A stretch of DNA of 64,000 nucleotides from Circinella minor (GCA_016758965.1 JAEPRB010000061.1:124001-188000), one strand, 5' to 3'; positions 38,301 to 50,545 are shown, counted from the stretch's first letter. The notes: generated from the letters alone by a model not told the origin. Translations and numbers: made by a program.

Positions 38301-41128
38301 AATTGTGACTCGGATTGAACAAGGTTGCTACCCGTATTTCTTGCTTCTTTTAATGCTTCTTCATGTTTGACAGATAATTCGTTCAAGTTATTTTCATGTT
38401 CTTTTATCAACTTGTTGAGATGCTCATCTTTTTCTTGTTTGGAAAGTGTCTTTAAATCTTCAAGTGCTGCAGTATGCTTTTGTTCCAATTCGGCAAGTTT
38501 CTCTTCATGGCTCTTTTGGATTTCAGCCAAGTTTTCAGTATGAGCCTTTTCGATTTGAGACTGTAATTATAAAATGTTTTGTCAGTAAAAAAAAATATAA
38601 TATGTGCTTGCTTTGCTGGTGTTTGCTTTGTATTAAACTATTTGCCCCTGTCTCGCTCTATTTCTCTCTCATACACACACACACACATGCCTTTCTTAAA
38701 AAAACTAACCTTTTCATTTTGTTTCTCAGAAGCAATACGTTCTTCATATTCTTTAATAAGCGCCTCCTTTTCCCGAATTGTTGATTCCTTCAAAATTGCG
38801 TGCTCTTCTTGAGCAGTTTGTTTTTCATCTTCCAATTTATTCAAAAGAGATTCGAATTCTTGCTTAGAAGCCATTAATTCTTGCTCAAATTGCTGTCGGC
38901 ATGCAATCTGTTTCATCAAAACCAAATAGTAAATAATTTTTGTTGACCATTATCACCCATAAATTACATTCTTGAATTTAACCCCCCCCCCGATATTATA
39001 TATATGCATACCTCAATATCGCCGCGAGCAGCATCCACTGCAGTGACACTAGTAGCTTTACGAACTTCATCCAGCTGTACTTCATGGGATTCTGTAATAG
39101 CTTGTACTCTTGCATTGTGCGACTTTTGAAGAGCGGCGATCTCCGCCTAATATAGTGTGTATATGCAGGATAGGGGGTTGCCCATAACAATTAATGAATA
39201 TATGTTTTTTATTTTTATTTTTTTGTGATCTGTATGACACTTTGTGTGCATATTTACCCGCAGTGATGACGTGATCTCATCCATATTTTGTTGATGCTTG
39301 GAGTCCATGGATTCATTTTGTATGCGAAGCTCTTCAAGCTTTTTTTCGTAAGAATCGATCAATTTTTGACGTTGATCTTCAAAGGAAGCTGTTAACTCTT
39401 TAGTCTTCGCTTCCATTTCCTACATTTATAGAAATTATATAGGCGTAAAAATAATCGCAATATATATTTCCTATTTTAGAACTCCCTTTCTGATATTTTG
39501 ATATATAAATTCCCTCCATATTCTTACAGTTAATTTTTGACTTAATTCGTCATCAGCCGCCTTGTCATTCGATCCTGCAGCTCTTAACGTTTCCAATTCA
39601 CCTTCATACTTTTCTTTTAATGCTTCAACTTGTTCAGCATGTTGCTGATTTATTTGGTTGGTCAAAGTAGTCAAACGACTCTGATGTGATTTATGCATTT
39701 CCTAAAAGAAACAGATTATATACACAAACATTTCAATTATATATATTTTTCTACTTTTTACACGTACACATGACAAAAATAATAATGAAGCACACTGTGT
39801 AACTTTGAACATACCTGAATATTATCACGCATCACATCCATATCCTTTTTCAATTTCAAAATCTCTGATTCCTTTTCATGAATTTGGGAATGCAAACCAT
39901 TCTTTTCACTTTCGAGTTTTTCACGTAATTTTTCAGTATGATCACGAAGTTTTTCTTCAATAGCTTCTCGTTCGCGTGTTAAAGAATTACGTTCTTCTTC
40001 GTGCTCTCCTTTCAATTTTGTCAGTGCTCCTTCAGCTTCCTCTTTGGCAAGTTTAAGTTGCTCTTGAACTTCACCCAATTCCTTTTTTAAAGCATCCAAC
40101 TCCTCCTCGGTTGCTGATGTTGATGTTGCTACGACTTCTTCTACTATTGTCGAATCCTCCTTGATCGCGTCCTCTCTATTTTCTTTTGATTCTTGTTCGT
40201 TATCATCGACTAGTGCTGATTCATCCGATGATGATTTTTCTTTATTTTGTTGGTGTTCCTGAAGCTCAATTTCGAGCGTGCTGAGTTTTTCTTTGAGTCC
40301 AGTCAAATCTGCTTCTTTAGAATCAAGTAAATGTTGCTTTGCCTCGAGGTCCGCCTTTAATTCTTCGTGCTATATATAGAATATATATGTTTAATATTAC
40401 GGAGAAAGGGGTAAGGGGGTAGCAACGAACGAAAAGTGACAACCCGCTATATGCTTTTTTTCCCTTCTTTCTTTATATATATTGAAAAAAAAAGCAGAAG
40501 TACGAACCTTTGCTCTCAAAGCTTTTAATTCAGCAATTGCTTCTGAAGGTTTAATACCATTAACTGTTGTAGAAGTGGTTCGTGTAGCTGTAGTAGACGA
40601 AATTGGTTTACGTGCTGTTGTTGATGTAGTAGTACCAATTGTGGATGTTCTTCGTGCAGCAACACCTGGTGTTGAAGTGGCAACAGATCCTCGTCGTGTT
40701 GCAGAAGCAGTAGGCGAGGTAGAAGTTGCTGCTGTGGTTGTGGATCGACGGCTCAAAGTCGATGCCGTCTTGTTCACTGTAGATGGAGATGCTCTACTTG
40801 CTGCTGTGGATGGAGATCTTGTTACAGTAGTTGAAGGAGATCTTGTTGCCCGAGTAGTACTTGTGGTTGGTGCGGTAGATCGAGCTGTACTGGTCGTTCC
40901 AGCAGTTGTCCGTCTCGCTGTTGAAGACGTGGGTCCTGATGGTACAGGCGTCTTGGTGGGACGGGTTGCTGGGGCTGCTGTACGAACGGAACTGGTCCTA
41001 GTTACAGGTGTTTTTGTAGCTCGTGTAGCAGGGCTTGTTGGTGGCGTTCCATTTGTTGCCCCTACACCAGCAGCTGCAAGAGAAGATACCCTTGGCTTAC
41101 GAGTGGCTGTCGTGGTTCCTTCGGTCAT
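35325..41128 (-). CDS. Large coiled-coil protein with Ser/Thr/Arg-rich basic head
   Basis: About 14 exons and about 1400 residues. Exon 1 (41128-40508, 207 codons) codes a basic, unstructured head made almost only of Ser, Thr, Ala, Pro and Arg, with TRSPST-type motifs that look like proline-directed kinase sites. From ELKALRAK onward the protein is nearly continuous coiled coil of Glu, Lys, Gln, Leu and Ala heptads (EELDALKKELGEVQEQLKLA, LEKLKQEHEVHNKEHQEALE) to the end (QENVKMLR) at 35325. Every intron I could place interrupts the frame between codons. A basic S/T/P/R head before a long rod is common in microtubule-associated, spindle-pole and golgin-type proteins, but no diagnostic domain (GRIP, CAP-Gly, motor) is visible, so function is not assigned. 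An 18-residue internal tandem repeat lies at about 37690-37805. Confidence 0.85.
37690..37805 (-). repeat. 54-bp coding tandem repeat
   Basis: Two close copies, offset 54 bp (TTCATG at 37701 and 37755), code EHQEALEKLKQEHEVHNK-like 18-residue units. A third, more diverged unit (EYAETLEKLKAEHATSLE) sits next to them. The repeat keeps the coiled-coil frame. Confidence 0.75.
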
Positions 41129-42416
41129 TACTGCAATTCCGTCATTTAGTTTTCTTTTGTTTCTGTCTTATATTTATTTCTAAGGAACAAAGTTATGAAA
41201 CTAAAAGAATAGAAAACTTTCTTACTTTAAACCGAAAATTCAAGTTATTGTGAGATGAGAAAAGAGACAAAAAAAAAAAAAAAGAAAAAAGGAAGGTGTA
41301 TTGGTATTCACATTTTTATTTTTATAATACAGCAAGTAAATAAAAAGAGAGTTTGCGGCATCTCAACGGAGCTTAGTCCAAATTAGTCTACCGCTAAAAG
41401 GGCATGTTCTAGTAGAGATCTGTGGATACTATAAAAGATCGCCTGTTTGTAAATAATCTAAACAATTCATAATATACTTTTCACCACTTTGTTAATAAGT
41501 AATATGATAAAGGATAATTAAATAAGCTATAAAAAACGAATGTTAGAGTAGATTGAATCATTCGATATAAAGGGTCAGGTTTTACTTTGTTCCTGCAGCA
41601 CAAGCTTTTTTCTTTTTTAATATTTTTCATTCTCGTTTTGTTCCGCACTGCTATTTTTGTGTTGCGGGGAGAATTGTGCCCAAAAATTGATCGAACTCTC
41701 GATTCTTGTAATACAAGTTCCTAATGATGAAGTGCTCACACACACATACACACACACACACACATTATTTTATGTAATTAACATAATATACCGCTACCAT
41801 AAAGACAAATATTGTTGTCAAGATAAAATGCGTTCATCTTTTTTTTTTGTCATGGAGAGTGTTTATCAGTGTATCCAGAAACTTTATCTTGTCAGTGCCC
41901 AATGTAACACTATAACGTCTTTTGATAACTTTAAAAACAACAATGAGATTACTTTTTCTCATTGTGATATTGATATATCTCGATGACGCCACAAAAGAAA
42001 AGAAAAGCCATGATTGAGGACTAATAAAAGTAATATTACACAAGCTTCGTGCCCATATATGGTGTGGATGACAAGTAGCATGACATGTCGCAAGAAGCAT
42101 CTTTTTAAGCATGAAATAGACACTGCTGCTATTGCTTTATTGAGAAAAAAAATGGACTTGCTACATGTAAAATAATTTTACGATACAAAATGTTACATTT
42201 TATCATCGATTTACAATTTATTTTAAGTGCTGGGAGGTAATTGTAAAATCGATACACATTAATATGATCCTTTATATATATATTATACGCACCTCAATAA
42301 GGAGTGTCACTAAACGTGTTTCTTTTTTTTTCAACCCAGCAAAAACACTCACTATTAACGCAATATAACTTTTTTTTTCTTTGTTTCTGGAACAATTTTT
42401 CTACAAGAAAAAAGCT
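41129..42416. other. Divergent intergenic region with CA microsatellite
   Basis: 1.3 kb between the start codons of the coiled-coil gene (-) and the multi-pass membrane protein gene (+). It holds a CA/TA-type microsatellite at about 41739-41764 and otherwise AT-rich DNA with no coding signal. Both promoters should lie here. Confidence 0.55.
41739..41764. repeat. (CA)n microsatellite
   Basis: A run of CA dinucleotides with one TA interruption lies in the divergent promoter region. Confidence 0.85.
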
Positions 42417-43102
42417 ATGGGTAAAAAGAAAGCAGCTTCACGATCACAACAACAACAATCCAAGGAACCATTGATCAACCAGGTACCATCGGGTCCTGTT
42501 GATGACATACCCGATGATGAAAAGGCTCGCATGATGCAACAATCAGGGCTATTACAACAAGTTAAAAAACGCGAAGCAGAACTAAAACAAGAAGAGATGA
42601 CTACATCAGTCTATGTTTGGCAAGCATTGTTTATGAGCATTCCATTTGGATTTTTACTTGGTGCCTTTGATGTCACGGTTAGGGTACAATATAGTGAACC
42701 ATGGAGTTACACTGATCTTGCTTTACGTTCAATAAAAGCAGCACCAGGTAAACTTCTTTTCTTTGTTTTTCTTGAAAAGTGTGAAACTTGAGTATTATAC
42801 TGTGAATGAAATTATACTAAAAGCATTATTTGCTTTTAATAGCACTTTTCCCACTCATTTATCTCACAAATCGTCACAAGTCAAAAAAGTGGGTTCAACT
42901 CCTTATGGCTATGGGATCAGCAGTTGTAGGATCGTTCTTGTTATATACTTTACAAAACACGCCTTCACTAGGTCAGATGGCAAGAGCCCCAGGATTAGCC
43001 ACAATATGGATTTACTTTGTAGTTCAATTGGATCTTGTACCGGCTTTAGTGACACTTATTTTAGTAGGCCTATATTGGTATTTTGGATTAAAAACAGAAT
43101 AG
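42417..43102 (+). CDS. Multi-pass membrane protein of unknown function
   Basis: Two exons, 42417-42747 and 42843-43102, join across a phase-1 intron to 196 residues. The N-terminus is basic then acidic and polar (MGKKKAASRSQQQQSKEP, PDDEKARMMQQSGLLQQVKK). About four hydrophobic segments follow: WQALFMSIPFGFLLGAFDV, ALFPLIYL, LLMAMGSAVVGSFLLYTL and WIYFVVQLDLVPALVTLILV, the last ending GLYWYFGLKTE. The short cytosolic head with Lys and Gln, then TM helices joined by short polar loops, fits a small endomembrane protein. I do not recognise the family. The ATG at 42417 was chosen because the only upstream extension in frame has no ATG. Confidence 0.78.
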
Positions 43103-43308
43103 AAAAATCAAAGGTAAAAATGAAAGAACCAATAAGGAATTTTATTTATGAAAAAAAAAGTAAAAGATAACACTATGGGATAAAAAACAAAAAAAAAATG
43201 TAAAGGGGGAAGACGAAAGGATTAATTATGTTCTTTATATAAATGTGTGTGTTGTATTTAAAATGGGGTTTGACGGGAGGAGGAGGACGATGAGGAATAT
43301 AAGACTAT

Positions 43309-45376
43309 TTACTTTCGCTGATAGAAGCGAACATAGTATGCAGTACCTATGGCAGCTGCTGCTACAGAAAGTGCAATAACGGGGGACAAGCGCAACAATG
43401 TATTGCTAGTTGTATTCTTTTCATTGCCAGCAGTGGGAACCAACTTGTTTTGTTCAGACAATTCTTGAACTTCATCAAACAATCCAATGTTAACTTCAAA
43501 AGATCGAATGGCTTCTGTCACAATAAGGTCTAATAATAATAAAACGTTTGTATACTGTTATTAATCTGGGGATCATTGATTCTCTCTGTCTTTGAATCTT
43601 ATTATTCACTAGTATTTACCTCTTGTACTCTTATCAACTGGTGCCTTATTCAAACGTTCACGATATTCTTCTTTGAAAGCATTATGATTACCAATGTTGC
43701 TAAAGTTATAGAATTGAAGACCATCATTGCTATCCCAGTGACCATCACCTTCGGATAAATTAAGAATGTGTTTCTTCAATCGCTTGGCCATAATTTGACC
43801 ACCGCTTAAATCACCAAGGTAACGAGTATAGCTGTGTGCTACCAATAAGGCAGGGTTTACTTCACATGCGAGTTCCATTACTTCTACGTATTCTTTGATA
43901 GCAGGTGTCATAGTAGAAGGGTCTGTTACTTGTGCCAACTTGTCCTTACCATAGAAAAATTCAAGATCTTGACGAAAAAAGAAATGTATATGTTTGGTTA
44001 ATTTGCCTTATATGATTTTCTTAAATCACTCTAATATATGAAAAATTTATATATAATTTATTACCTTGCAAAAGTGCATTAACTCGACATAATTCAACGG
44101 GGAAATGAATAGTCTTAATAGCCGCATTATCCTTATGCTTTTCTAATAACGATTCCATGGAACTAGTATTATCATTATATACATATAATAATATTATTAG
44201 TAATTAGAAAGAAAAATAAATAAAGTGTCATACATATAACATACTTGTATATAAAATAAAGCGATGTAATGTAACGACCATATTCGTCGCGGTTAATTTC
44301 GCCCTTCAAGAAACGCCTAAAAAGGTAGGGAAAATTGAATTAGCTAACTTTATCCAATATCTGATCGCTGAAGATCTGATAAGACCCAGACATCCTATAT
44401 TCTCATTTCTCGGTTTTTTTTTTTCACTTCATCTTGATCATTCTCTCTTTTTACGTCCTCCTTTTCCTTTATCATTTATATACATAATACTTACTTTGTA
44501 AAGAGACTGTTTTCAGCAGCCTTATGGGCAACCTTAGTTCCTTCACGCATAGCAGCGGCTAATTGAGGATCTTCTAAAATTTCACTATCAAGATCCTTTC
44601 TGGGGACGGGTGTTGATGGGCTGGTAGGTTCAACTGTCTTTTCATCATTACTAGAAGCAGCAACTTGACCCATGGCAGAATCAGATACAATTTGGTTAAG
44701 CATTTGAACAAGAATAGCACCTTCAGGGGATTCAGCGGATTCTATCAAATTTAATATATATAAAAGAGGTAAATATCTCGTGAGCAAGTCATGCGTACAA
44801 ATCGCAATTGCATTATTATTATTTTATATTACGATCTATGATATTACTGTTAATAATAAAAACTAAATAAGCATACTTTGGATATCAATGTTAGGATGTT
44901 CCTTTGGCATATCACTGAACAATGATCGAATTTCTTCTTTGTTCTTGTTCGAGAAAGGACAACCTAAAAGAAAAAAAAAGAAAGGGATCCCACCAAGAAG
45001 AAAAAAGTTAAGTAAAAGATATATTCTGAGTCGTTATTTGGAAAAAATAAAAAATAGTTGACACTGACCTTCTTTAAAAGCAGGACTATCGATGATAGAA
45101 TGAAAGAAGAAAAGGAAAAAGATCCACCAGTTTTTTTTAGTGTTATATATATTGCAAAACTTCTTATGCGGACTTTATGAATACAAAAAAAAAAAAGACA
45201 GTTGTTCCTTACCATTTGGAAAGGTCGCTGAATCCACTAATGACTTGACTTTCTACTTTAGCATAAGGGCAGCCAGTAGCAAATGCAGGACATTGACTTC
45301 GAAGCTCTTCGGTGTCTGCTAATTGATCAAGACCAGGATGAGGAAATGAAGGTACTTTAATAGTTGTTTCAGCCAT
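43309..45376 (-). CDS. HMX1: Heme oxygenase with Cys-Pro-rich N-terminal extension
   Basis: Opens heme to biliverdin, CO and iron. Family blocks are clear: proximal His in REGTKVAHKAAENSLF, KGEINRDEYGRYITSLYFIY, ALLVAHSYTRYLGDLSGGQ (distal helix with the GxxxGG pattern), and IGLFDEVQEL. The protein ends in a hydrophobic tail anchor (VIALSVAAAAIGTAYYVRFY) followed by QRK, so it should sit in the ER or another membrane facing the cytosol, as mammalian HO does. Exons 1-4 were placed at 45376-45213, 45085-45069 (17 nt), 44963-44877 and 44741-44495; more follow to TAA 43309-43311. Ahead of the catalytic domain is a roughly 140-residue extension with four Cys-Pro dipeptides: QCPAFATGCPYAKV, then KCPAFKEGCPF. 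These look like heme regulatory motifs. The name follows yeast HMX1, though the sequence reads closer to the animal HO style. Confidence 0.94.
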
Positions 45377-48300
45377 TTTTAACAAATTTAAATACAATTA
45401 AAAAATTCAAGGGTCAGGTACTCTAGATGGGTTGCGTATGTAAGTGGGGAGGGGAGTTAAATAATAGTAAAAAGAACAATAAAAAAAAAAGCTAAAGTTA
45501 AACACTTCCTTATCGGAGATTGATTGCGCGGCGAGACGGACCATGACAGAAAACGAACCACTTTGTGTTTATTTTCTTTCCACAATTTTTCTATCCTAGT
45601 TTTTAATTACAACGTTGAACTTTTATTTTTATTTTTCTTGATCAGGGATGATATAAGTTGGTATTATGACTAACTACTGGCAGATAATTGTTGATATTAT
45701 ACTTGACTACTTTTCTTTAAAAAATTCTTTAGTTTGACATAGCGATTACGGTTTCACAGTCTCTGTAAACGGATCACAGGAAAAGCCAAGAAGCTGTGTC
45801 ATAATAACATATATACAATACTCTTTCCTTGTTCTATTGTAAAAACCGGGGAAACAACAGTCTAATCTATTATGGAATTACTACTGAGCTATCCGGACTT
45901 CTGGGTAATACAATGAATTCTTCTCTCCTATTTATATATATACTCTAAAATTGAAACTTCGTGATGCTCTATTTCATGGCAAATGATTTTTTTATCCCAT
46001 CAACACTATTTTCAATAAAATGTAGTAACATTCTACATTAATTATAAAATAAATAAATAAAATAACCGTTTACATGTCGAAAAAAATAACTATTAATTTG
46101 ATTGCTATGACAGTGATAGCTGTCATATCAAATATCGTTGACTAGCCATACGAATATATATATATATATATAGTAATCGATGCCTTAAGTAAAAGAATGT
46201 CGGGTGAAAACGTGTTATGTTAACAATGATATGAGTGACACAGACGTCAATGCTTTCTTTTACCATATTCTCATCATTGGAAATCAGCGACTCTGACTAT
46301 ACAAAATACGATCGGACATAAGATATACAGTAATTGTTATCCGACTCAAGGTTTTTCAATCGTGAGTATAATAGCCAATCACCAAGTATAATGAAAAAGC
46401 ATATGGCGGCCTTTACATCGCAAAAATATGTATAAAAGAACATTTACTTTTATTGCAAGAATCACATTAGCTCTAGGTCAATATATCGGTGAAGTAATAC
46501 AGCACACAACAAATTGAGTACATCATGTCAATTATTATACGACTTTTTTCTTATACTTCTTTTCTTTCCAAAAAAAAAAGTGCGCGCTCCAAACAAAATG
46601 CCGCATATTCCATTATAGTAGTACAATTAATCCATGCGGATGGTCACATACGTTGCATCCGTTTCGGATCTGATAAAAGTCTAACATATAATAAAGTCAG
46701 CTGCTACTGGAATCTTTGTGTCTTTCGATATCAAAAAAAAAAAAAAAAAATCTCACCAAACAGGATGCTATAATGGATAAAAAAAAGTTCTTTAAAACAC
46801 TTGCTTTTAATAATTTTAAAAAGACAATATCTTACCTATAGCAGCCCATTAGTCAAATGGTTTAAACTTCAATAATATAAACAAAAGAAAATTTTGTTGT
46901 TATTGCTCAAAAAATATAATTGTTGGTTAAAACAACAAAGTTCAATTCTTTTTTGTTTAAGTGTAACAAGAACCCTTTTCCTCAGACCATTGTATTATAT
47001 ATTGCGCGGAGATACCTTGTTTTACTGATGCGCTATTGTCATTGCGCAAACAGAATACCAGTTCATTATTTCAAATCACGTTCTTGAATTAAAAAATCAT
47101 ATGCTAAAAACCCCCATATTGTTTTCTATAGCCACCGTAGTGGTATCAATTTTATGCGGCGCTATTGTTACCAAAATCACCAAACGAACTAGTAACAGAG
47201 GACGATAACAATTTACAAAATTTTAGTATACACATATTCACCACCTTCTTTAGGAAAAATTAGGTTTATAATAGGTCTATATAATGCAGCAATTGTAAAG
47301 GTGTTGAAATTGAGAGTTTGTATAAGAAGAACAAATAGAGATGGTTTTTTCTTACCCTATCATATAAAAAGATTATATGATAGATAAATATATTTAATAT
47401 GATGCACGCAGAATATACAATATTTCTTCTGTCTACAGTAATTGAAAAGATAAGACAATACTTCTTATATCATATCTGCCAATCTTTTATCTTAAGTTTC
47501 AACGCGATTATGTATTTTCTGGTCTCTTTGCTTTACGTATGTCAGAGGATTGAAAACGTATTTTGTCACGTAACAAAAAAAAAGATAATTTTTTTATAAG
47601 AATCATAAAGTATGTCAGTATTGGTATTTTTACGTAGTTAAAAATATATAACGGTGGTTTGAAAAATACTTCTCTTTAGATTATACATACCAAAACAGTA
47701 CATATCCATACTGAATTTTGATACTTATTTTTTTTATATAGAGTAAAGTTATAGACTTGACTTGGAATATTACGTACGTATTGTTTTTCTGAAAAGATTT
47801 TTTTGTTTTTTTACTTTTTTTTGTAATTCTACACATTTTTATATCCCCTCTATATTACAGAGATACGTATTTAATAAAGAATTATTAGCTCAAAAGATTT
47901 CAACAGTTGAAATCATTTAAAACATTGACACTCGCGGGTTAAGATAAATGTATCATAGCAACAAATTCTACGTGCTACTGTAAAGTTGTTAACACTTTTT
48001 CTTACGTTGCGTAATCTTTACACCACTACGTACGTATTTCGTACCCTAGACAAATTTACCAGTTGTTAAGTTTAATCAACCACTCTTCCCCACCCGAGAC
48101 GGTCAAGTATTCTTATTGTTGTTATGCTCACAAGATTGTCGCTTATGTTCTTGTTTTTAAAATTTCTTTGAAGTATAAAATGACGTAATTCGTTACTTTC
48201 GTATTCGTATATTGATTTATGATATTTACATAAGCTTTTTCATTTAGAACCTGTTGTTTTGATCTTCTAGGTGCAGATAGGAATTTACTGATGTTTTTGC

Positions 48301-48844
48301 TCATCTTAGAGTAAATTGTGTTTTTTATTTATTTCAAGGGCACTACAGACACAAGAAAAATATTCAAACTTTACCATTGAACTGCCGGATATAGTATGTA
48401 TACTGTATATATTTATAATGGTTTCAAGTAGCCATTCTGATCTTCATTTGTATGACATATCCTATGGTTTTCCAAATTATATTATATATTAAAAACCTAT
48501 AGTTTGAAAGGTCAGCACCCGAAGAAACTCTTCAGGAAGCGACTACATACACTTGTATCGCCTCCTAACATATAAATATAGTACTTACTTTATCAACCTA
48601 TTGCATCAAATCACTTTTACCGTTGTCTAATTTAATTAAATGATTAGTATAATTTTTTTATTAAAAATATTTATCAGGATTCCGCAGTAAAAATGATGTG
48701 CTGGAAGCTCACATTCTAGCTTTTATTTTATTTTTTAGAAAAAAAATCTCCGACGATGATATGCTGCGGTTCGCTATCATGCTTTTGACATGTTCTCTCT
48801 TTCTCTTCTTTCTTTTGCAACAACAATAATCAATACAAAAAAAA
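45377..48844. other. Gene-poor divergent region between heme oxygenase and epoxide hydrolase
   Basis: 3.5 kb of AT-rich DNA. It holds a TA microsatellite (46156-46171), TACGTACGTA palindromes near 47771 and 48027, an isolated frame near 46525-46773 of doubtful coding value, and a 35-codon ORF with a hydrophobic segment at 47101-47208. No larger gene is supported. Confidence 0.5.
47101..47208 (+). CDS. Small ORF with one predicted membrane segment
   Basis: ATG at 47101 to TAA at 47208, 35 residues. Short basic start (MLKTP), a hydrophobic stretch ILFSIATVVVSILCGAIV, then a basic tail TKITKRTSNRGR. That is the layout of a single-pass micropeptide, but length alone makes chance likely. An alternative is that an acceptor-like site just upstream of GCCACCGTAG makes this a terminal exon of an unseen gene. 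Confidence 0.2.
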   Translation: MLKTPILFSIATVVVSILCGAIVTKITKRTSNRGR

Positions 48845-50545
48845 ATGACAATCGGACCTTTTAAAATTCCATCTATTCCACCAAGACAATTGGAATTGCT
48901 TAAAGAGAAATTAAATAATGTAGAGTATCCTAACGAACTTGAAAAAAACAGTACTGTTGGATGGAAATATGGAGCTCCACGATGGGCTGTTGAACCTCTT
49001 GTTCAATCATGGTTACATGATTATGATTGGGAAAAAGCACGTGTCAAGATGAACGAATGGAATCACTATCATGCAATGATTCATGGATTACATGTTCATT
49101 TTATTCATGAACCGTCTGATAAACCAGACGCTATTCCTTTACTCTTAATGAACGGATGGCCATCTAATTTTTATGAATTTTATAAAGTGATTAAGCCACT
49201 TCGAGACGGTGACAATGGCAATCAGGTATAAAAAAAAAGTATTTTTGGTTCATCCCGACGATAAATAAACAAACAAATGACATCAGAATATTCACACAAC
49301 TTATTTTATAAAGAGCTTCCATGTTGTAATTCCAAGTTTACCTGGATATGGATTCTCGGAAGCGCCAAAATCACCAGGTTATGGTATTGCGAAATATGGT
49401 ACAATGATGAACGAACTTATGATTACACTTGGATATAATACATACTGTAAGAAAAGAAAAATGATGTTGTTGTTCTAGTGGTTTTTAGCAACATCTATAG
49501 ATACGTACCGTATGACAAACCATTGTTTTAATAATGGATAATAAATCTTTACTTTTTTGTATATACGTATAGTGCTTGCTGGGTCTGATTGGGGTTCGAA
49601 CATTGGCAACTGGATGGCTAGAAATTGTTCGGAACAATGCAAAGGTTTTCACAGTGTTATGCCGTTATGTTTACCTCCTTCTCCAACAACTAGACCCTCT
49701 CTACTATGGTCACACCCAAAGGCAGTTGTCAAATACTTAATAAGTAGACTCCTCGGTACAGAAGCAGTATATGGTAGTGGTATTGAAGCAGAAGAATTAG
49801 CATTTGCTGATTTGGCAGCCGACCCTGAAGCAGGTTATCGAGCCATTCAAGGAACTCGTCCTTATACATTGGCATTTGGTTTGACTGATAGTCCAGTTGG
49901 TCTTTTGGGTATGTCGTTACCCTCATGATTAATCAATAATTATAAAAAAAATTATGCAAAAAAATTCATCATTAGCTAATATTAACATATATGATATTTC
50001 TTTCTTTCAAATATCTTATATATAACAACACAAACACAGCGTGGATGCTTGAAAAATATCATAACTGGAGCTATCATCCTAGCGGTAAACAAGATATGGA
50101 AGCCTTACCTGATACTATTTCCACGGACGATTTTTTGACACTAGTTACCATTTATTGGATGACAGGTTCCATGTCTTCATCAACTCGATTATATTATGAA
50201 GCTTTTCATGAAGATCAAAGCATGTCAACATGTATGGGTCGGGTCGAAATTCCTACTGCAATAATACAATTTCCTGCCGAACTTGCAAAGGTATACACAT
50301 ATTATTTTTTAATTTGATATTGCATACATTGGAATCTATAACTCTTTTTTTTTTTTTTTGATTTGATATCATTTTACTATCATGTATAGTTTCCTCGTGA
50401 CTGGGTAGAAACAAATGTAAACCTTCAGCAATATAGTGAACCTGAAATGGGGGGTCATTTTCCTGCACTTGAGACCAGTGAAATATTGGTGAATGATATT
50501 CAACGATTTGGAAAACTTTTGAAAACAAAGAAATGGATTCAATAA
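48845..50545 (+). CDS. Epoxide hydrolase (alpha/beta-hydrolase, microsomal type)
   Basis: Adds water to epoxides to give diols. Five exons (48845-49225, 49314-49446, 49573-49908, 50040-50290, 50390-50545) join in frame to 418 residues, a normal length for this family. An EH N-terminal domain (FKIPSIPPRQLELLKEKL, WKYGAPRWAVEPLVQSWL, YDWEKARVKMNEWNHY) precedes the alpha/beta core. The nucleophile Asp is in LAGSDWGSNIGNWMA. The catalytic His is in EMGGHFPALE near the C-terminus. The oxyanion-hole motif, usually HGxP, reads NGWPSNFYEF. FPRDW and lid-region Tyr residues are in place. There is no obvious N-terminal membrane anchor, unlike mammalian microsomal EH, so it may be soluble. It converges with the aminopeptidase gene. 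Confidence 0.93.

Noticed and set aside
40482..41183. Plus-strand 233-codon frame over the coiled-coil head
   Set aside because: Antisense to a Ser/Thr/Ala-rich exon; it is Val/Ala-rich as expected of a mirror frame and has no domain.
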